DNA from: a bacterium
Lineage (GTDB): Bacteria; SZUA-79; Acidulodesulfobacterales; Acidulodesulfobacteraceae
Assembly (NCBI GenBank): GCA_021794475.1
Contig: JAJYQS010000006.1
Coordinates: forward strand, 1 to 43,480
Direction of reading: 5' to 3'
DNA length: 43,480 nucleotides
This document shows positions 42,189-43,480 of this stretch, one piece after another. The position numbers were made by a program, and so were the translations under genes. The notes beneath the pieces were generated by a model. The model made no database searches and was not told where the DNA came from. It saw nothing but the letters and a program-made list of their open reading frames with translations. Position 1 is the stretch's first letter, and every line of letters begins with the position of its first letter.

Positions 42189-43480
42189 TCAAATAATTTT
42201 TTTTGAAATGTTAAATTCTTTTATTTTTTTTCTTAACGTATTTCTATTTATACCTAGTAGGTTAGAAGCTTTTATCTGGTTATTTTTTGATAAAATAAGA
42301 ATTTCTTCTATAACTATTTTTTCTGTCGTTCCTATTATTGTTTTATAAACATCAGTTAAATTTGTGTCTTTAATTTTTTCAAGATAATTTTTTATCCTTT
42401 GTCTTATTATATCTTCGAATGGGGTAGAATCATTATTTCTTTTATCAGAAAGTTTTAAATTGTTTATGTTTTCAGGGTTAATGATATCATAGAAATCTTC
42501 AGGCGTAAGCGTTGAATGGTGAGACATAATCATTGTCCTTCTTATCGCGTTTTCCAGTTCCCTGATATTGCCCGGAAAATTATGAGATTGTAAAAAAGAA
42601 AGGGATTCTTCATTTAATTGTTTGCCTGAGATGCCTAATTCTTTTGCAAATTTTTCTATAAAAAAATTTGCAAGAACCGGAATATCTGATTTTCTGTCTC
42701 TCAGAGGAGGAAGAGTAATTTCTATAACATTAAGTCTGTAATACAAATCTTCCCGAAATTTAGATTCTTTTATCATTGATTTCAGGTTTCTGTTGGTTGC
42801 CGCGATAATTCTCACATCTATTTTAATTGATTTATTTGAGCCGACGGGTTCTACTTCTTTTTCCTGGATTACTCTTAATAATTTTGCCTGTAGGTCAAGA
42901 GGCATATCGCCTATTTCATCAAGAAAAATTGTACCGCCGTTTGCCTGCAGGAATTTTCCTTCCCTTTTTTCATTTGCGCCTGTAAATGACCCTTTTTCAT
43001 GGCCAAAAAGTTCGGATTCTAACAAATCAAAAGGAACTGAAGGAGTATTGACTACTATAAACGGTTTTTTATTGCGCAAACTATTTAGATGTATTGCCCT
43101 TGCGACTAATTCTTTCCCCGTGCCTGATTCTCCGAGAATCAAAACAGTCAAGCTGTTATGTGATAATTTTCCTATAGTTTTAAATATTTCTTGCATTACC
43201 TTAGATTTTCCGACTAATAGAGAATCAAGAATATCAATATTTTTTACATTAGTATTGTTTTGCGGCAATGCATCTATTTCATCTTTTCTTATTTTTTTGA
43301 TTATTCCTACTATTTCTTCCACGTCGAACGGTTTAGTTATATAATCGTAGGCCCCTTTTTTCATAGCATCTATGGCATTTATCATAGTATTTTGAGCGGT
43401 CATTATTATAACGTTAGGGGGATTCGCAAGTTCTCTTGAATAAGATAATATCTCCATACCGTTAATCTTAGGTATTCTTA
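42189..43480 (-). CDS. NtrC-family sigma-54-dependent response regulator (partial)
   Basis: The gene runs off the right edge on the minus strand: the frame stays open upstream of the ATG at 43457 and reads RIPKING, so the N-terminal half of the receiver domain lies outside. What remains is the end of the receiver (VIIMTAQ, then KKGAYDYITKPFD with the conserved Lys), a full AAA+ domain (Walker A GESGTGKELVARAIH, GSFTGA loop, Walker B GTIFLDEIGDMP, RFREDLYYRLNV-like FREDLYYRLNVIEI), and a Fis-type HTH at the end (SNLLGINRNTLRKKIKEF). It should activate sigma-54 promoters. The sigma-54 contact loop reads GSFTGA rather than GAFTGA. No partner kinase is visible. Confidence 0.95.
   Translation of the reverse strand, partial: RIPKINGMEILSYSRELANPPNVIIMTAQNTMINAIDAMKKGAYDYITKPFDVEEIVGIIKKIRKDEIDALPQNNTNVKNIDILDSLLVGKSKVMQEIFKTIGKLSHNSLTVLILGESGTGKELVARAIHLNSLRNKKPFIVVNTPSVPFDLLESELFGHEKGSFTGANEKREGKFLQANGGTIFLDEIGDMPLDLQAKLLRVIQEKEVEPVGSNKSIKIDVRIIAATNRNLKSMIKESKFREDLYYRLNVIEITLPPLRDRKSDIPVLANFFIEKFAKELGISGKQLNEESLSFLQSHNFPGNIRELENAIRRTMIMSHHSTLTPEDFYDIINPENINNLKLSDKRNNDSTPFEDIIRQRIKNYLEKIKDTNLTDVYKTIIGTTEKIVIEEILILSKNNQIKASNLLGINRNTLRKKIKEFNISKKII

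Noticed and set aside
42793-43344. A 183-residue + strand open frame opposite the NtrC-type gene
   Set aside because: It lies wholly antisense to an intact AAA+ domain and has no recognisable motif.

Overview
The window comes from an AT-rich, Gram-negative bacterium. An outer-membrane LptD, signal-peptide exports and a sigma-54 (NtrC-type) activator rule out a typical Firmicute despite the base composition. Gene order (tuf-S10-spc-alpha ribosomal block, then trpEGDCFBA-accD-folC) fits Proteobacteria in the broad sense. My best guess is a low-GC 'deltaproteobacterial' lineage such as the Acidulodesulfobacterales/Sva0485 group, but this is a weak inference from gene content alone. Gene density is high, no intergenic stretch exceeds 300 bases, and I saw no IS element, prophage, CRISPR array, tRNA or rRNA.

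Region 1 (1-15563) holds the end of tuf and an almost textbook ribosomal superoperon on the + strand: rpsJ-rplCDWB-rpsS-rplV-rpsC-rplP-rpmC-rpsQ-rplNXE-rpsN-rpsH-rplFR-rpsE-rplO-secY-adk-map-infA-rpmJ-rpsMKD-rpoA-rplQ. L30 (rpmD) is missing from its usual slot between rpsE and rplO. S4, S14, L24, L36 and the Adk lid all carry intact zinc-type cysteine sets. A structured element ending in a U-tract closes the block after rplQ.

Region 2 (15571-25231) is a complete tryptophan operon, trpE-trpG-trpD-trpC-trpF-trpB-trpA, followed by accD (fatty acid synthesis) and folC (folate). No Trp-codon leader peptide was found. A dyad overlaps the promoter before trpE, and a perfect palindrome plus a hairpin lie between trpD and trpC.

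Region 3 (25340-31112) is about the cell envelope: lptD (LPS insertion), rmlB and rmlD (dTDP-rhamnose precursors for surface glycans), a small exported His/Met-rich monoheme cytochrome c, and a DUF502 membrane protein.

Region 4 (31216-39384) is housekeeping: a SAM methyltransferase, rsmE, smc (with an Asn-rich insert in the hinge), ftsY, purM and purN.

Region 5 (39444-43480) is regulatory: an orphan PhoB/OmpR-type response regulator on the minus strand, divergent from a cation-diffusion-facilitator exporter with a manganese-type metal site, an unrecognised coiled-coil protein with a strong ribosome binding site, and an NtrC-type sigma-54 response regulator on the minus strand that runs off the right edge. 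I found no convincing new multi-gene system. The items most worth a second look are short RNA/DNA elements between genes, the predicted Mn exporter beside an orphan regulator, the unrecognised 183-residue protein, and the unusual cytochrome.
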